Source: CADBRN01 sp050944685
GTDB taxonomy: Bacteria; Bacillota; Clostridia; Lachnospirales; Lachnospiraceae
DNA: 64,000 nt
Assembly (NCBI GenBank): GCA_050944685.1
Contig: JBMNRP010000008.1
Span: 55,765-119,764 of the forward strand
Direction of reading: 5' to 3'
Part shown: positions 1-8,758 of the stretch, one piece after another
How positions within the stretch are numbered: position 1 is the first letter of the stretch
How the letters are laid out: each line of letters opens with the position of its first letter
Notes under the pieces: model-generated
The model's database searches: none
What the model was told of the DNA's origin: nothing
What the model saw: the letters and a program-made list of their open reading frames with translations, nothing else
Translations under genes and position numbers: made by a program

Positions 1-161
1 GCCGGAGCGTTGTCATCAACGTATTTCCATGTCGTGGAGGCGTTGATTACTTCCTGTTCGCCTGGTTCGGCCGTGGCGGCCAGTGCGGTCGTCGACATCG
101 CAGGTGAAAGCGCAAGCGCGGCACTGAGCACGAGGGACAACCAGTGTGTCTTCTTTTTCAT
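1..161 (-). CDS. Secreted protein, N-terminal fragment cut by window edge
   Basis: The reading frame begins with ATG at 161, preceded by an AGAAAGGAG ribosome binding site, and runs off the left edge of the window. The first 29 or so residues form a clear Sec signal peptide: a KKK start, a hydrophobic LSLVLSAALALSPAM core and an ALAA-type cleavage site. The mature start contains TTWKYVDDN, a phrase I associate with secreted metallophosphoesterases of the purple acid phosphatase type, but only about 53 residues are visible. The secretion call is well supported; the phosphatase idea is a guess from a short motif. Confidence 0.7.
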   Translation of the reverse strand, partial: MKKKTHWLSLVLSAALALSPAMSTTALAATAEPGEQEVINASTTWKYVDDNAP

Positions 162-357
162 TTGCTTTTCTCCTTTCTGAAAGTAAAAATATATCGAAAC
201 TGTCCGCGAAACCGTACCCTTCCGGGAATCCGTACGGACACCGGCGCTTCCCCTTCCTGGCGCGCACGGCGTTTCCTATACGTTTTCCCTTGCGGTTCCT
301 GACAAGTTTCTTCTGTATCGGATTGTCCTCTCGGCCGTCTGACCTGCCACCGTCACA

Positions 358-1644
358 TCACCCGGAAATCTTTTTCCCGGAAAGCCGGGTCAGCATAATT
401 GCCGATGCCGCCGAGGCGACCGGCACTGTGATGATGACAGCCATCGTTCCGCAGAGTCCGTGCGAGAGCTCAATCGCAAAATAATCGGAATTCAGCAGCT
501 GCGCGGTCTGTACCCCGTAGGAATACAGCACGAGAATCATCGAAAGCGCCGTCCCCGCAAACGCGAGAATCAGCGTATTGGACATCGTTCCCATCATATC
601 CCGACCGACCGTCATTCCGGACACGAAGAGCTCACGGGCGGAAAGGTCGGGGTTCTGCTCATAGATTTCCCAGATAGCCGCAACCAGCGAGACCGCCACG
701 TCCATGACCGCTCCGAGAGAGGCGATGATGGCCGCTGCGTACAGCATGTGCTTGAGATCCATTCCTGTCGTGGAGGAGACGACCAGAAGGCTGTCAACAT
801 TTTCATCCACGAATCCGCTGAAATGAAGAACATGGGAAAACAGGGCAAAAAGAGCGACCGCGATCAATTCGCCGATAATGGTGACTGTCCCGGAGGTCAG
901 GCTCTTGCGCGTGAATCCTGTAAAGAGACTGACGGAAAGCGCCGTGATCGCCAGCGCGGAAAGCAACGCCGCGCCGATCGCCGGAACCCCTCCGTAGATC
1001 GCCGGAATCGTGAAGCGAAACAGCATCACCACGGAAAAGGCAAGGGCAGTGAGAGAAAAAAGGCCCTTCACCCCGCCGATCAGAATCATTAGAACGCCAA
1101 AGAAAAGAAGGATCAACGCAATGGAAACGCTCCTGTCATAATTAAAAAGCGTGTAGTACGGTTCCGCGTTCTCCGGCTCGTCCGCGCATACGATGACCCG
1201 GTCTCCCTTTTCTACATATATATTGTGCGTATCGGAGAGGGTGTTGTTCACTTCCACCGTGCGGCCGTCCGAGAGCTTCACCTGAAGAACCTGCTCTCCG
1301 CTTTTCTGTCCGCTGAATTCGCTGACCGTCATTTCAGACTCATCCGTCACCTCCGAGACGGTGCCCCGGATATAGAAAAGAGTGGTCGTATTGTAGGTAG
1401 ATTCATTATTAAAGGGTATCGGGACCGCCAGCATAACCGCGATCAGAATAACCGCGACCGCAAGCGCCGCCCAGGACGATTTCGCCACCGGGGTAAGCCC
1501 GCGTGAAAGCAGGCCAAACCTCCTGTTCCGGGCCGCCGCGTTCTTTCCGGATATCTCCCTTTTGGAACGCTTTTTTTCGGATATTCCGGTCCGGATTCTG
1601 TCCGTTGGGCTGCTGTCCGGTGTATCCGCAATAATTTCAGACAT
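358..1644 (-). CDS. YibE/F family multi-pass membrane protein
   Basis: This 428-residue protein has a charged cytoplasmic N-terminus (about 1-55), one membrane segment (about 57-77), an extracytoplasmic beta-rich stretch (about 80-165, TTLFYIRGTVSEV and DGRTVEVNNTL) and then seven or so closely packed hydrophobic segments to the end. This order, and phrases such as SLGAVMDVAVSLVAAIWEI and GRDMMGTMSNTLILAF, match the YibE/F family of predicted membrane transporters, whose substrate is unknown. The start at 1644 has GGGAGAGAAT upstream. It appears monocistronic, and the 200 bp after its stop hold nothing recognisable. Confidence 0.85.
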   Translation of the reverse strand: MSEIIADTPDSSPTDRIRTGISEKKRSKREISGKNAAARNRRFGLLSRGLTPVAKSSWAALAVAVILIAVMLAVPIPFNNESTYNTTTLFYIRGTVSEVTDESEMTVSEFSGQKSGEQVLQVKLSDGRTVEVNNTLSDTHNIYVEKGDRVIVCADEPENAEPYYTLFNYDRSVSIALILLFFGVLMILIGGVKGLFSLTALAFSVVMLFRFTIPAIYGGVPAIGAALLSALAITALSVSLFTGFTRKSLTSGTVTIIGELIAVALFALFSHVLHFSGFVDENVDSLLVVSSTTGMDLKHMLYAAAIIASLGAVMDVAVSLVAAIWEIYEQNPDLSARELFVSGMTVGRDMMGTMSNTLILAFAGTALSMILVLYSYGVQTAQLLNSDYFAIELSHGLCGTMAVIITVPVASAASAIMLTRLSGKKISG

Positions 1645-1832
1645 ATTATTCTCTCCCGAAATAGATTTATATAAAATGCTATCGTATCTGGATTAAATTT
1701 TCCCTCATACTTTGGAAAAATATTCGTAAAATGACCCGCTTCAAACCGTAAAATCTAAATTATTTTTCATTTTTTTTCAAACTTTTTACAATTTTTTATC
1801 AAAGCGCTGTAGTAAAGCGCTGAAAATTGTGC

Positions 1833-1838
1833 TATTAT
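1833..1838 (+). promoter_or_regulatory. Extended -10 promoter for the 1.85 kb RNA
   Basis: TGC-TATTAT is a good extended -10 element (TGn upstream of the hexamer), which would start transcription near 1845. No convincing -35 is seen, as is common for extended -10 promoters. It points rightward into a gene-free interval that ends in a strong terminator. Confidence 0.5.
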
Positions 1839-1844
1839 GTCAAT

Positions 1845-2018
1845 AAGATTGCCGGTGCTGCACCTCACGCTATCACTCAGCCAGCATGCATCCGCATCTT
1901 TTTGACTCATCCGGAAGGGTAAGCCCGGTGAGCGTGTCCGTCAGTCGGAACGGAGCGCCGGGAGCACCAGATCGGTGGTGAGTTAAAAAGAGGACCTGCA
2001 AAAGCAGGTCCTCTTTTT
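1845..2018 (+). ncRNA. Unassigned structured small RNA candidate
   Basis: Between two leftward genes lies a roughly 175 nt rightward interval with an extended -10 promoter in front, a strong terminator behind and no reading frame. It can fold as a closed multi-branched structure: GGTGCT (1854-1859) pairs with AGCACC (1963-1968), and CACGCT (1866-1871) pairs with AGCGTG (1931-1936), continuing as CAC(T)/(G)GTG after a 2 nt bulge. Small hairpins form at 1917-1926 and 1937-1954. The apex CCGGAAGGG recalls the SRP RNA GGAA loop, but the diagnostic SRP sequence is absent. I could not assign it to 6S, SRP, RNase P, tmRNA or a riboswitch class I know. Confidence 0.5.
1985..2018. terminator. Strong bidirectional intrinsic terminator
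   Basis: A 13 bp perfect stem (AAAGAGGACCTGC paired with GCAGGTCCTCTTT) closes an AAAA loop, with T-runs on both strands. It ends the rightward small RNA and can also end the leftward nuclease gene that stops at 2074. Confidence 0.9.
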
Positions 2019-2073
2019 ATGCCGCGACGGCTCCATGAATTAAATTTTATTATCCGGCGAAAGGTCGGTTCCT

Positions 2074-3165
2074 TTACGGATGGCATATCTTGCAGGGCGA
2101 ATACCCCTGTCTGACCAGTTCTTCCCGGGAGCCGTGAAAAAGCTTCCTGTTATGCTCACTCATTTTGCCGACGGATGAACAGGACGGGTAATGAAATTTG
2201 CCGGTGTTTATATTGACGACGTAATCCTGCTGCGTCTCTCCGTTTCCGCCCCGGGAAAGGGTACTGACCGTTTCCTCCTGTGCGGAGGCGGAAGCGCCCG
2301 AAGCCGTGCTGTCGGAGTCCGTATATTCCGGTCCCTGGCTGTCCCCGGTCGCATAATTGATTTCGATGCCCGGCTGAACGTTATAGCAGTACACGCAGAA
2401 CTGAAGACCGGCCCCGCGGTCCTCCACCGAGCATGCTTCCATCAGGACGCCGGAGGCAAGCAGATTGTCCCCCTCAAAAACGGGCGTCACCCGGTACAGA
2501 ACGTGATTCCCCGTAATATCAATATAATCATCGGTTCTCTCTTCATAGGGAAGCATCCCTTCCTTATTCATGTACCGGGTTCCGGTAATCAGATTTTTTT
2601 CATTGGAATTCTCGCCCGAAAGCATATACGCGATCAGGTGACAGCGGTTATAGAGGTAATGATCCTCGATTCCGCTGTACTTTTGCGTGTGCCAGCCGGA
2701 CGGTTTCACCGGTCCGATCTCGCCGCGTTCCCCGGTCGGTTCCGTTTCCTTTCCCAGACAGGCCATCGCCGGCCCGCAGCGCCCGAGCGAATCCAGCGGA
2801 CTGTAGCTCTCAAAAAAATTTTCCGTCATGTCGCTGTCCGAAAAAAACGGGACATTCTGATGGATCTCAACGGACGGTGTTTCATGGTAATCCGGAACAG
2901 CAGAAAGATCAAACCCCGCCGGGGGGCTCACCGTCTGTCCCGCATCGGTATCCTGCGATGCCGTCCCCGTTTCCTGCGATGTTCCGGAGGTGCTCGCTGC
3001 AGAGTCCTCTTCCGGCATCTGCGCCTCCTGTTCCTCTCCGTCCGGCTCCTGATAATTCATCCTGTCTCCGCACCCGCAGAGCGATGCCGCTGTCAGTGCC
3101 GCCAGAGAAAGTACGGCAAACCGCCGAAACGGCAAACTCATTTTTTTCCTGTTTTTTCTTTTCAT
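2074..3165 (-). CDS. Secreted DNA/RNA non-specific endonuclease lipoprotein
   Basis: The 363-residue product has a lipoprotein signal peptide (lipobox around LTAASLCGC, Cys near residue 31), a low-complexity E/Q/S/T linker (about 35-90) and a beta-beta-alpha-metal nuclease domain. The active-site region reads YNRCHLIAYMLSGENSNEKN, with the candidate catalytic His at 176 and the downstream Asn typical of the EndA/streptodornase group, followed by LITGTRYMN. A C-terminal cysteine-containing tail (FHYPSC near 325, SPCKICHP at the end) resembles a small metal-binding module seen on relatives. It probably degrades extracellular nucleic acid at the cell surface. The family call is firm; the role is inferred. 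Confidence 0.88.
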   Translation of the reverse strand: MKRKNRKKMSLPFRRFAVLSLAALTAASLCGCGDRMNYQEPDGEEQEAQMPEEDSAASTSGTSQETGTASQDTDAGQTVSPPAGFDLSAVPDYHETPSVEIHQNVPFFSDSDMTENFFESYSPLDSLGRCGPAMACLGKETEPTGERGEIGPVKPSGWHTQKYSGIEDHYLYNRCHLIAYMLSGENSNEKNLITGTRYMNKEGMLPYEERTDDYIDITGNHVLYRVTPVFEGDNLLASGVLMEACSVEDRGAGLQFCVYCYNVQPGIEINYATGDSQGPEYTDSDSTASGASASAQEETVSTLSRGGNGETQQDYVVNINTGKFHYPSCSSVGKMSEHNRKLFHGSREELVRQGYSPCKICHP

Positions 3166-3335
3166 GCAAATTCTTCCCCTCTGAAAAAACTATTAATTTT
3201 ATTAAATAAACCGAGAATTATTGAACTGCGGCTCTTCCAGCGGTATGATTCTGATGATTGGTTCATCAGTGACTGCCGGTCCGATTTCATTTCCGGGCAG
3301 GACTGACAAAAGCTTTACCCTTGAGGAGGTTTCGT

Positions 3336-3887
3336 ATGGAATTTTTTGACAAGTTAAAGGACGGAATTTCAACTGCGGGAGATTCCCTCAAACGATCCGG
3401 AGATATTTTTAAACTGAACAATCAGATCCGCGAAAAAGAAAAGCAGATTCAGAATCTGATCTATCAGGTCGGCTCTCAGTGCTTTGACCGCTACGGAAAT
3501 CAGGAAGGAACCGAATACGATCAGCTCTTCAGCGAGATCCGCAGCCTTCAGGAGGAAACGGCGAAACTTCAGAAAGAGATCACACGTCTGAACGCGGAAG
3601 TGATCTGTCCGAATTGCGGCGCTAAAAATTCCAGAAAAGCAAAATTCTGTTTTAACTGCGGCGCTCCGCTGAAGGAAAAAGAGGAACCATCCGCGGCAGA
3701 AGCCCCGGAATCAATAACCTGCCCTGTCTGCGGGGTTGAAAATAATCTTTCCGCAAACTTCTGCGTCAACTGCGGCGCCTCTCTGAGCGAAGCAAAACCA
3801 CAGGAGGAAAAAAACTCCCGGGAAGCTTCCTCTGAAGATATTTCCGCAGAAAAACCGGAATCCGGCGATTCCGGAACCGAAACCTGA
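3336..3887 (+). CDS. Coiled-coil protein with two zinc ribbons
   Basis: ATG at 3336 follows TTGAGGAGG at ideal spacing, giving 183 residues. Residues about 1-90 are amphipathic and helical (LKDGISTAGDSLKRSGD, then a long K/E/Q-rich coiled coil). Two C-terminal zinc ribbons follow: CPNCGAKNSRKAKFCFNCG and CPVCGVENNLSANFCVNCG, each with a CxxC-CxxC layout, and the tail is acidic. Such proteins are common in Clostridia and have no assigned function. The gene stands alone and ends in a strong shared terminator. Confidence 0.8.
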   Translation: MEFFDKLKDGISTAGDSLKRSGDIFKLNNQIREKEKQIQNLIYQVGSQCFDRYGNQEGTEYDQLFSEIRSLQEETAKLQKEITRLNAEVICPNCGAKNSRKAKFCFNCGAPLKEKEEPSAAEAPESITCPVCGVENNLSANFCVNCGASLSEAKPQEEKNSREASSEDISAEKPESGDSGTET

Positions 3888-3914
3888 TATTATCTTTTCC
3901 AACCTCACCCATAA

Positions 3915-3951
3915 GAAAGACCACCGGCGCATCCGGTGGTCTTTCGCTTTT
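3915..3951. terminator. Bidirectional terminator between convergent genes
   Basis: GAAAGACCACCGG (3915-3927) pairs perfectly with CCGGTGGTCTTTC (3933-3945) around a CGCAT loop, followed by CTTTTTCT. It lies between the zinc-ribbon gene and the convergent peptidase gene and can serve both. Confidence 0.92.
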
Positions 3952-3984
3952 TCTGCGATCCGGGGCCGGGCCGGCATTCCCGGA

Positions 3985-5793
3985 TCAGCCAGACTTTCGT
4001 TTCAGGCCTTCCATTTCCGAAATCAGCTCATCAAAGTACGCCAGCGCCTCGTCAATCGGCTTCGGACTGCTCATGTCCACGCCCGCAATCTTCAACAGAC
4101 TGATCGGATCCGCGCTGCGTCCGCCGGATAAAAACCGCAGATAATCCCGGACCGCCGGTTCCCCCTCTCTCAGAATGCGGTTCGCGAGCGCGATCGCCGC
4201 GGCAAACCCGGTCGCATACTGATATACGTAGAAATTATAGAAGAAATGCGGAATCCTTGCCCATTCTTCCGCGATTTCTTCGTCAACCGTCATTCCGGTT
4301 CCGTAATAGAGCCGGTTCAGATTGTAGTACATTTCATCCATTCCGGCGGCGGTCAGCGTTTCGCCGCGCCACCCCGCCTCATTGATCTGAAGTTCAAACT
4401 CGGCGAACATCGTCTGACGGTACAGTGTCGTCCGGAACTGCTCGAGAAAATAATTCAGCAGATACGCCCGCTTCTTCGGATCGACGGTTTTTTCAAGCAG
4501 ATTCTGCATCATCAGCACCTCATTGCAGGTGCTGGCCACTTCCGCGACGAAAATCACATAGTCCGAATAAATCACCGGCTGATGCTTCGCAGAAAGATAG
4601 CTGTGCACGGTGTGGCCGGTCTCATGAACCAGCGTAAACTGACTGTTCAGATTATCCTTGTGATTGAGCAGAATGTACGGGTGGGGGCGCGCGCTTCCGG
4701 ATGAGTAGGCCCCGCCCCGCTTTCCTTCGTTTTCATAGACGTCAATCCAGCGGCCGCTGAATTCTTCTTTTACAATTTTCGCGTAATCCTCTCCCAGCGG
4801 AGCGACCGCCTCCAGAACAGCTTTTTTCGCCTGCTCAAACGTGATTTTCTCATCCGCCTCCGGGACCACGGAATTGTACAGATCGTACATGTGCAGCTCA
4901 TCGACCCCCAGCATATCCCGTTTGAGATCCATGTAGCGGTACATCGAATCCATATGACGGTGGACCGTACCGATCAGGTTTTCATACACCCCGACCGGAA
5001 TTTCATTCGGTGTGAGCGCCGCCTCCAGATTGCTCTTGTACTTTCTCGCTTTTGCATAATAGGTCTGCTGCTTGACCTGCGCGTCCAGAATGGAGGCGGA
5101 CAGCGCGCTGTGGTTCTTCCAGACCTGATAGAAAGTTTGAAAGGTATTTTTCCGCAGCGTCCGGTCCGGACTGGTCATCAGCATGATATAGGTTCCCTGC
5201 GTGAGGGCGTGTTCTTTTCCCTCCGAATCGACAGCCGGAGGAAATTTTATATCTGCGTTCCGGAATACATTTCCGATCACGGACGGGGCCTGTGCCATCT
5301 CATTGGAGGCGGCGAGCAGTCGCTCTTCCGGCGCCGGGAGCGTGTGCGGCCTTCTCTTCCGGATCCGGTTTATCGCCAGGCGGTACAGCTCCAGACCTTC
5401 CGTCTCCCTGAAAAACCGCTCCAGCGTCGAATCCGGAATTTCCATGATCTCCGGTTCCGCGAATGATTCCGCGCTGATCATCTGCACGTAAAGATTCATC
5501 GATCTTCCATAACGGGCCTGATTTTCTCCATTCCCAACGTCCTCGTCCGCCAGAGCCGACGCATATCCGACGAGACGTTCCAGGAGAAGCGAGACCTCTT
5601 CGTCCTTTCGGAACCAGGAAAGCAGCATCTCGCCGCTCTCACCCAAGTGCCCCTCAAAGGCCGCCAGCTCCGCCGGCACCTCCGCCGCCTTTCTCGCATC
5701 CTCCTCCCAGGCTTCGTCCGTCTCATACAGATCCTTCAGATTCCATGTATATTTTTCCGGAATTTCACTGCGTTTTTTTATTTTTTCCGCCAT
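3985..5793 (-). CDS. pepF: Oligoendopeptidase F (M3 metallopeptidase)
   Basis: This 602-residue cytoplasmic zinc peptidase hydrolyses short peptides. The M3 motif is intact: HETGH with zinc ligands His390 and His394 and catalytic Glu391, followed about 25 residues on by the third ligand region (FVAEVASTCNE). The length matches PepF (about 600). The N-terminal phrase IPEKYTWNLKDLYETDEAWE is typical of the family. ATG at 5793 is preceded by GAAGAGAAGGAT. It stands alone, convergent with the zinc-ribbon gene. Confidence 0.95.
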   Translation of the reverse strand: MAEKIKKRSEIPEKYTWNLKDLYETDEAWEEDARKAAEVPAELAAFEGHLGESGEMLLSWFRKDEEVSLLLERLVGYASALADEDVGNGENQARYGRSMNLYVQMISAESFAEPEIMEIPDSTLERFFRETEGLELYRLAINRIRKRRPHTLPAPEERLLAASNEMAQAPSVIGNVFRNADIKFPPAVDSEGKEHALTQGTYIMLMTSPDRTLRKNTFQTFYQVWKNHSALSASILDAQVKQQTYYAKARKYKSNLEAALTPNEIPVGVYENLIGTVHRHMDSMYRYMDLKRDMLGVDELHMYDLYNSVVPEADEKITFEQAKKAVLEAVAPLGEDYAKIVKEEFSGRWIDVYENEGKRGGAYSSGSARPHPYILLNHKDNLNSQFTLVHETGHTVHSYLSAKHQPVIYSDYVIFVAEVASTCNEVLMMQNLLEKTVDPKKRAYLLNYFLEQFRTTLYRQTMFAEFELQINEAGWRGETLTAAGMDEMYYNLNRLYYGTGMTVDEEIAEEWARIPHFFYNFYVYQYATGFAAAIALANRILREGEPAVRDYLRFLSGGRSADPISLLKIAGVDMSSPKPIDEALAYFDELISEMEGLKRKSG

Positions 5794-5932
5794 ATCCTTC
5801 TCTTCCTGACTTTATGATTTCCTGTTCTGCCGCTGTCATTATACCGGCTCTCACACCTGCCGGGCAATGCGACAGACGGAATATCGGGCTGGAAATCTGT
5901 CTCTCCGGCATCCTCTGAACCGGCGGACCGGA

Positions 5933-6727
5933 TCAGATCCTCCTGAGTCCTTCCCAGATGTACATCATAGCCTCCCGCGGGAGCAATTTCCCGAAGATGC
6001 GGTCGAGCGTGCAGATAACGCCCGGCGTGCATACCGCATAGCCCCGCCGGCTGCACCGAAGCGCCCGCTTCGCCACCTGGGCAGCCGTCGTATTCGCCAG
6101 CAGATAGTGACGTAGCGGGCGGTTTTTCTCCTGCCCCGTCTCCTTCCCGGTTTTCTCCGCGATCCCGATGAATTCCGTATCCCGAATCCAGTACGGGCAC
6201 ACAGCCAGCACGGCGATTCTGCGCGGCAGCAGCTCCATGCGGAGCGCTCGCGTATAATTGTACAGGAACGCTTTCGAAGCGCTGTATATGTTTACCTGCT
6301 GCAGCGGCTGAAACGCTGCGGTCGAACAGATCTGAATAATCCGGTCCCCCGCTTTCATATAAGGAAGGCAGGAAAGCGTAATGCTGACCGCCGCCCTGCA
6401 GTTCAGGTCAATCATGTTCAGCGAATCAAACCGGCTGACTGCCTGATAATTCCCCAGCTTGCCGTATCCCGCGCAGTTCACCAGAATTCCCACCTGGATC
6501 TTTTCCTGGCGGAATGTTTTCTCCAGTTTCTCGAAACCCGCGTCGTCCGTCATGTCCATGGGCACCGCTCTCGCGCGGTGCCTCAGCCCCGAGGCGATTT
6601 CTTCCAGGCGCTGTTTCCTTCTCGCCAGCAGCCATATCTCATCGATATCCTTCTCCGTCCGGTCGATCTGCTTCGCGAACTCGGCTCCCATCCCGCTGGA
6701 TGCGCCCGTGATCAATGCGATTCTCAT
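5933..6727 (-). CDS. Short-chain dehydrogenase/reductase (SDR)
   Basis: The 264-residue protein carries the classical SDR signatures: the cofactor loop TGASSGMG at residues 8-15, NCAGYG near 85, the catalytic Ser in ICSTAAF and the YSASK catalytic Tyr/Lys pair near 155. It is a soluble NAD(P)-dependent oxidoreductase whose substrate is not evident. Its ATG overlaps the stop codon of the upstream small membrane protein gene (ATGA), so the two are probably translationally coupled. The C-terminal part (GVICTLDRIFGKLLPREAMMY) resembles membrane-proximal SDRs of the DltE/YqjQ kind. Confidence 0.88.
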   Translation of the reverse strand: MRIALITGASSGMGAEFAKQIDRTEKDIDEIWLLARRKQRLEEIASGLRHRARAVPMDMTDDAGFEKLEKTFRQEKIQVGILVNCAGYGKLGNYQAVSRFDSLNMIDLNCRAAVSITLSCLPYMKAGDRIIQICSTAAFQPLQQVNIYSASKAFLYNYTRALRMELLPRRIAVLAVCPYWIRDTEFIGIAEKTGKETGQEKNRPLRHYLLANTTAAQVAKRALRCSRRGYAVCTPGVICTLDRIFGKLLPREAMMYIWEGLRRI

Positions 6728-6966
6728 CGTCCGTCACCTTCTTTCTTCTCCCGCTCTGGGACTCCGTCTCCGGAAGTTCCGCCCCGGGCCTCTCTTTTTT
6801 TCCTCATTTTTTCTTCCTTCACCGTCCGCGCTCTCCCGGCCCGGTAAGTCAGGCTTTCCCCGAAAACAAGAAAAACTGTCGCAACTGAAAAAATCATTAC
6901 CGCTGATCCGAAAAAGCGGACCAGCCATCCCCATACTGTATGAACTGCCGTTAAAACTGCTTCCAT
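6724..6966 (-). CDS. Small single-span membrane protein
   Basis: ATG at 6966 sits 7 nt downstream of CGGAGGTG, giving 80 residues with one strong transmembrane helix (about 14-41, VRFFGSAVMIFSVATVFLVF) and a highly charged R/K/E tail. A longer in-frame ORF exists upstream but lacks a ribosome binding site. The stop overlaps the SDR start by 4 nt, so this is the first gene of a two-gene operon. The function is unknown; it may anchor or partner the SDR protein. Confidence 0.65.
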   Translation of the reverse strand: MEAVLTAVHTVWGWLVRFFGSAVMIFSVATVFLVFGESLTYRAGRARTVKEEKMRKKREARGGTSGDGVPEREKKEGDGR

Positions 6967-7071
6967 GGCGATCGCACCTCCGTTTATTTCCTGTCTCTCA
7001 TCTGACATCTGTTTCGTAAATATTTCGAAGAAAGTCCCTCTGCCCGCCAATAATCCCGCAAACCTGCTATA

Positions 7072-7077
7072 ATAATA
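7072..7077 (-). promoter_or_regulatory. Extended -10 promoter for the small membrane protein/SDR operon
   Basis: Read on the minus strand, TGC-TATTAT is an extended -10 element about 100 nt upstream of the start codon at 6966. No clear -35 is visible. Confidence 0.45.
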
Positions 7078-7148
7078 GCATAATTTCTTGATTCTCACAT
7101 TAAAACCGCAGAGTCCCGATTTCCTTTTCAATTAGTGGACTAAAAAAG

Positions 7149-7177
7149 TTGAAAATCACGCAATAAAATGCTATAAA
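7149..7177 (+). promoter_or_regulatory. SigA-type promoter for the membrane LuxR regulator
   Basis: TTGAAA (7149-7154) and TATAAA (7172-7177) are separated by exactly 17 bp, 45 nt upstream of the start codon at 7222. Confidence 0.7.
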
Positions 7178-7221
7178 TATAAGGGACACTTTTACTTTTC
7201 AGGTGGGGAGTTGTCATTAAC

Positions 7222-8691
7222 ATGATATACAATTATTCGTATAATTTCTGTGCTTTTGTAATAATTGTTGTCTCTTTCTGGTTTCTGTTCTCCAGAAAAG
7301 ACATGCGGAGAAAAACGAGCCGTCTCTTTATGGGGGTTCTGATTCTCGAAGCACTTTCTGTTATATTAAATATTTTCTCGGCCTATATGAATAACCTTCC
7401 GTATACGGCCAATATGACCCTTCGGACCGTCGTGGATTGTCTGTATCTTTTTTCTCACAGTCTGACCGCCTGCCTGATCGGATGGTATTTCTGCAATTTC
7501 CTCGGTCTCCGGCACGATCTGAAGCCCGTCATGATCTGGCTCTATTATCTGCCGGTGCTGGTTCTGATGATCATCCCGCTCTCGGTTCCGCAGCTCCGCC
7601 GTCTTGTTTTCCACTACACGGACGGACGTTATGTCCGCGGTCCGCTGATCTGGTGGACGATTTATCTCGCCGGTTACGGGTACTGTATTTTTACGGTTGT
7701 GCTCGGATTCGTTCACCGGAAAAAGCTGAGCCGCGAACAGGAAAGCTCCATACTTCTCCTGATCCTTCTGAGCCTCGGATCGATATTCGTCCAGCAGGTT
7801 TTCATGCCGGATCAGCTGATCAACGAGTTCTTTGTCTCGATAGGTATCTTTCTGGTACTGCTGGCGATCGATAACCAGAACTGGGTATTCAACTTCGTCA
7901 CGCACACCTATAACCGCATGACGTTCCAGCGTCATCTGGAGGCTGATTTCGCCAATCACTCACACTTTGACGTGGTCGTGATTTCCATCAGCCGCTCCGA
8001 TTACCTGAAAAGCCTGGAGCTCGATTCGGCAATGTTCCAGTCGCTGATGTCTCAGGTGGCCAATTATCTGAAATCTCTGAAACACCGGTTGAGCGTTTAT
8101 TACTGCGATTCCGGAACATTCGCACTGCCGGTTTACTCGGACAGCCACTGGAATACCGACTCCCTGGTGGAGACACTCGCCGACCGTTTCCGTGATGTCT
8201 GGAAAATGCCGGACTTCAGCTGGAAGTTTTCTGTCCGGATCACAAAGGTGCGTGTTCCCGAGGACGCTCCTTCGTTCATAAAACTTCAGGAGATCATTGA
8301 TATCCCGTACGAGGGTGACAACGACGATCCGGAAATCATTTCTGCGTCCGATCTTCTCGCAGAGACGGCAGCGGAAAACAGCGAGAACGATGTGCCCGCT
8401 CAGCCCGAGCTTCCCGAAGAGCTCGCTCTCCTTCTGGAAGACTTCACCCGCCACATTCAGGATCTGACGCCTGCGAAGAAAGGCATCGTCCTCAACTATC
8501 TGGACGGATATGAGATCTCTGAGATCCCGGAAATCGCCGGAATCACGATCAATACGGTCCGCAAGCACAATAAAAATGTGTACCGCAAGCTTCAGGTAAG
8601 TTCAAAAGAAGAGCTGATGCTGTATCTGGATCTTCTGGACCGGTGCGGTATGCTCGAGCCGGTTGAAAAATCGCTCCGCGAATCGGCCTGA
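7222..8691 (+). CDS. Membrane-anchored LuxR-type transcriptional regulator
   Basis: The 489-residue protein starts with seven predicted transmembrane helices (about 1-215), like the N-terminal seven-helix sensor domain of some histidine kinases and diguanylate cyclases. A middle domain (about 225-355; THTYNRMTFQRHLEADF, then FDVVVISISRSDYL) has GGDEF-like spacing but no GGDEF catalytic motif. The C-terminus (about 405-475) is a LuxR/GerE helix-turn-helix, with YEISEIPEIAGITINTVRKH. There is no kinase or receiver domain, so signal and DNA binding appear to sit in one polypeptide that would have to act from the membrane. The ligand and targets are unknown. Confidence 0.8.
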   Translation: MIYNYSYNFCAFVIIVVSFWFLFSRKDMRRKTSRLFMGVLILEALSVILNIFSAYMNNLPYTANMTLRTVVDCLYLFSHSLTACLIGWYFCNFLGLRHDLKPVMIWLYYLPVLVLMIIPLSVPQLRRLVFHYTDGRYVRGPLIWWTIYLAGYGYCIFTVVLGFVHRKKLSREQESSILLLILLSLGSIFVQQVFMPDQLINEFFVSIGIFLVLLAIDNQNWVFNFVTHTYNRMTFQRHLEADFANHSHFDVVVISISRSDYLKSLELDSAMFQSLMSQVANYLKSLKHRLSVYYCDSGTFALPVYSDSHWNTDSLVETLADRFRDVWKMPDFSWKFSVRITKVRVPEDAPSFIKLQEIIDIPYEGDNDDPEIISASDLLAETAAENSENDVPAQPELPEELALLLEDFTRHIQDLTPAKKGIVLNYLDGYEISEIPEIAGITINTVRKHNKNVYRKLQVSSKEELMLYLDLLDRCGMLEPVEKSLRESA

Positions 8692-8708
8692 TGATTTCAT
8701 TCGAAACA

Positions 8709-8752
8709 AAAACACAGCACATTCTGCAGTGCAGTATGTGCTGTGTTTTTTC
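8709..8752. terminator. Bidirectional terminator
   Basis: AAAACACAGCACAT pairs with ATGTGCTGTGTTTT around a roughly 13 nt loop, with TTTTTT on the plus strand and a T-run on the minus strand. It separates the convergent LuxR-type gene and the small gene at 8759. Confidence 0.88.
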
Positions 8753-8758
8753 GTTTCT

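Noticed and set aside
1845..2018. SRP (4.5S) RNA gene
   Set aside because: The apex CCGGAAGG is suggestive, but the following bases do not match the invariant SRP domain IV sequence and the overall fold is multi-branched rather than one long hairpin.
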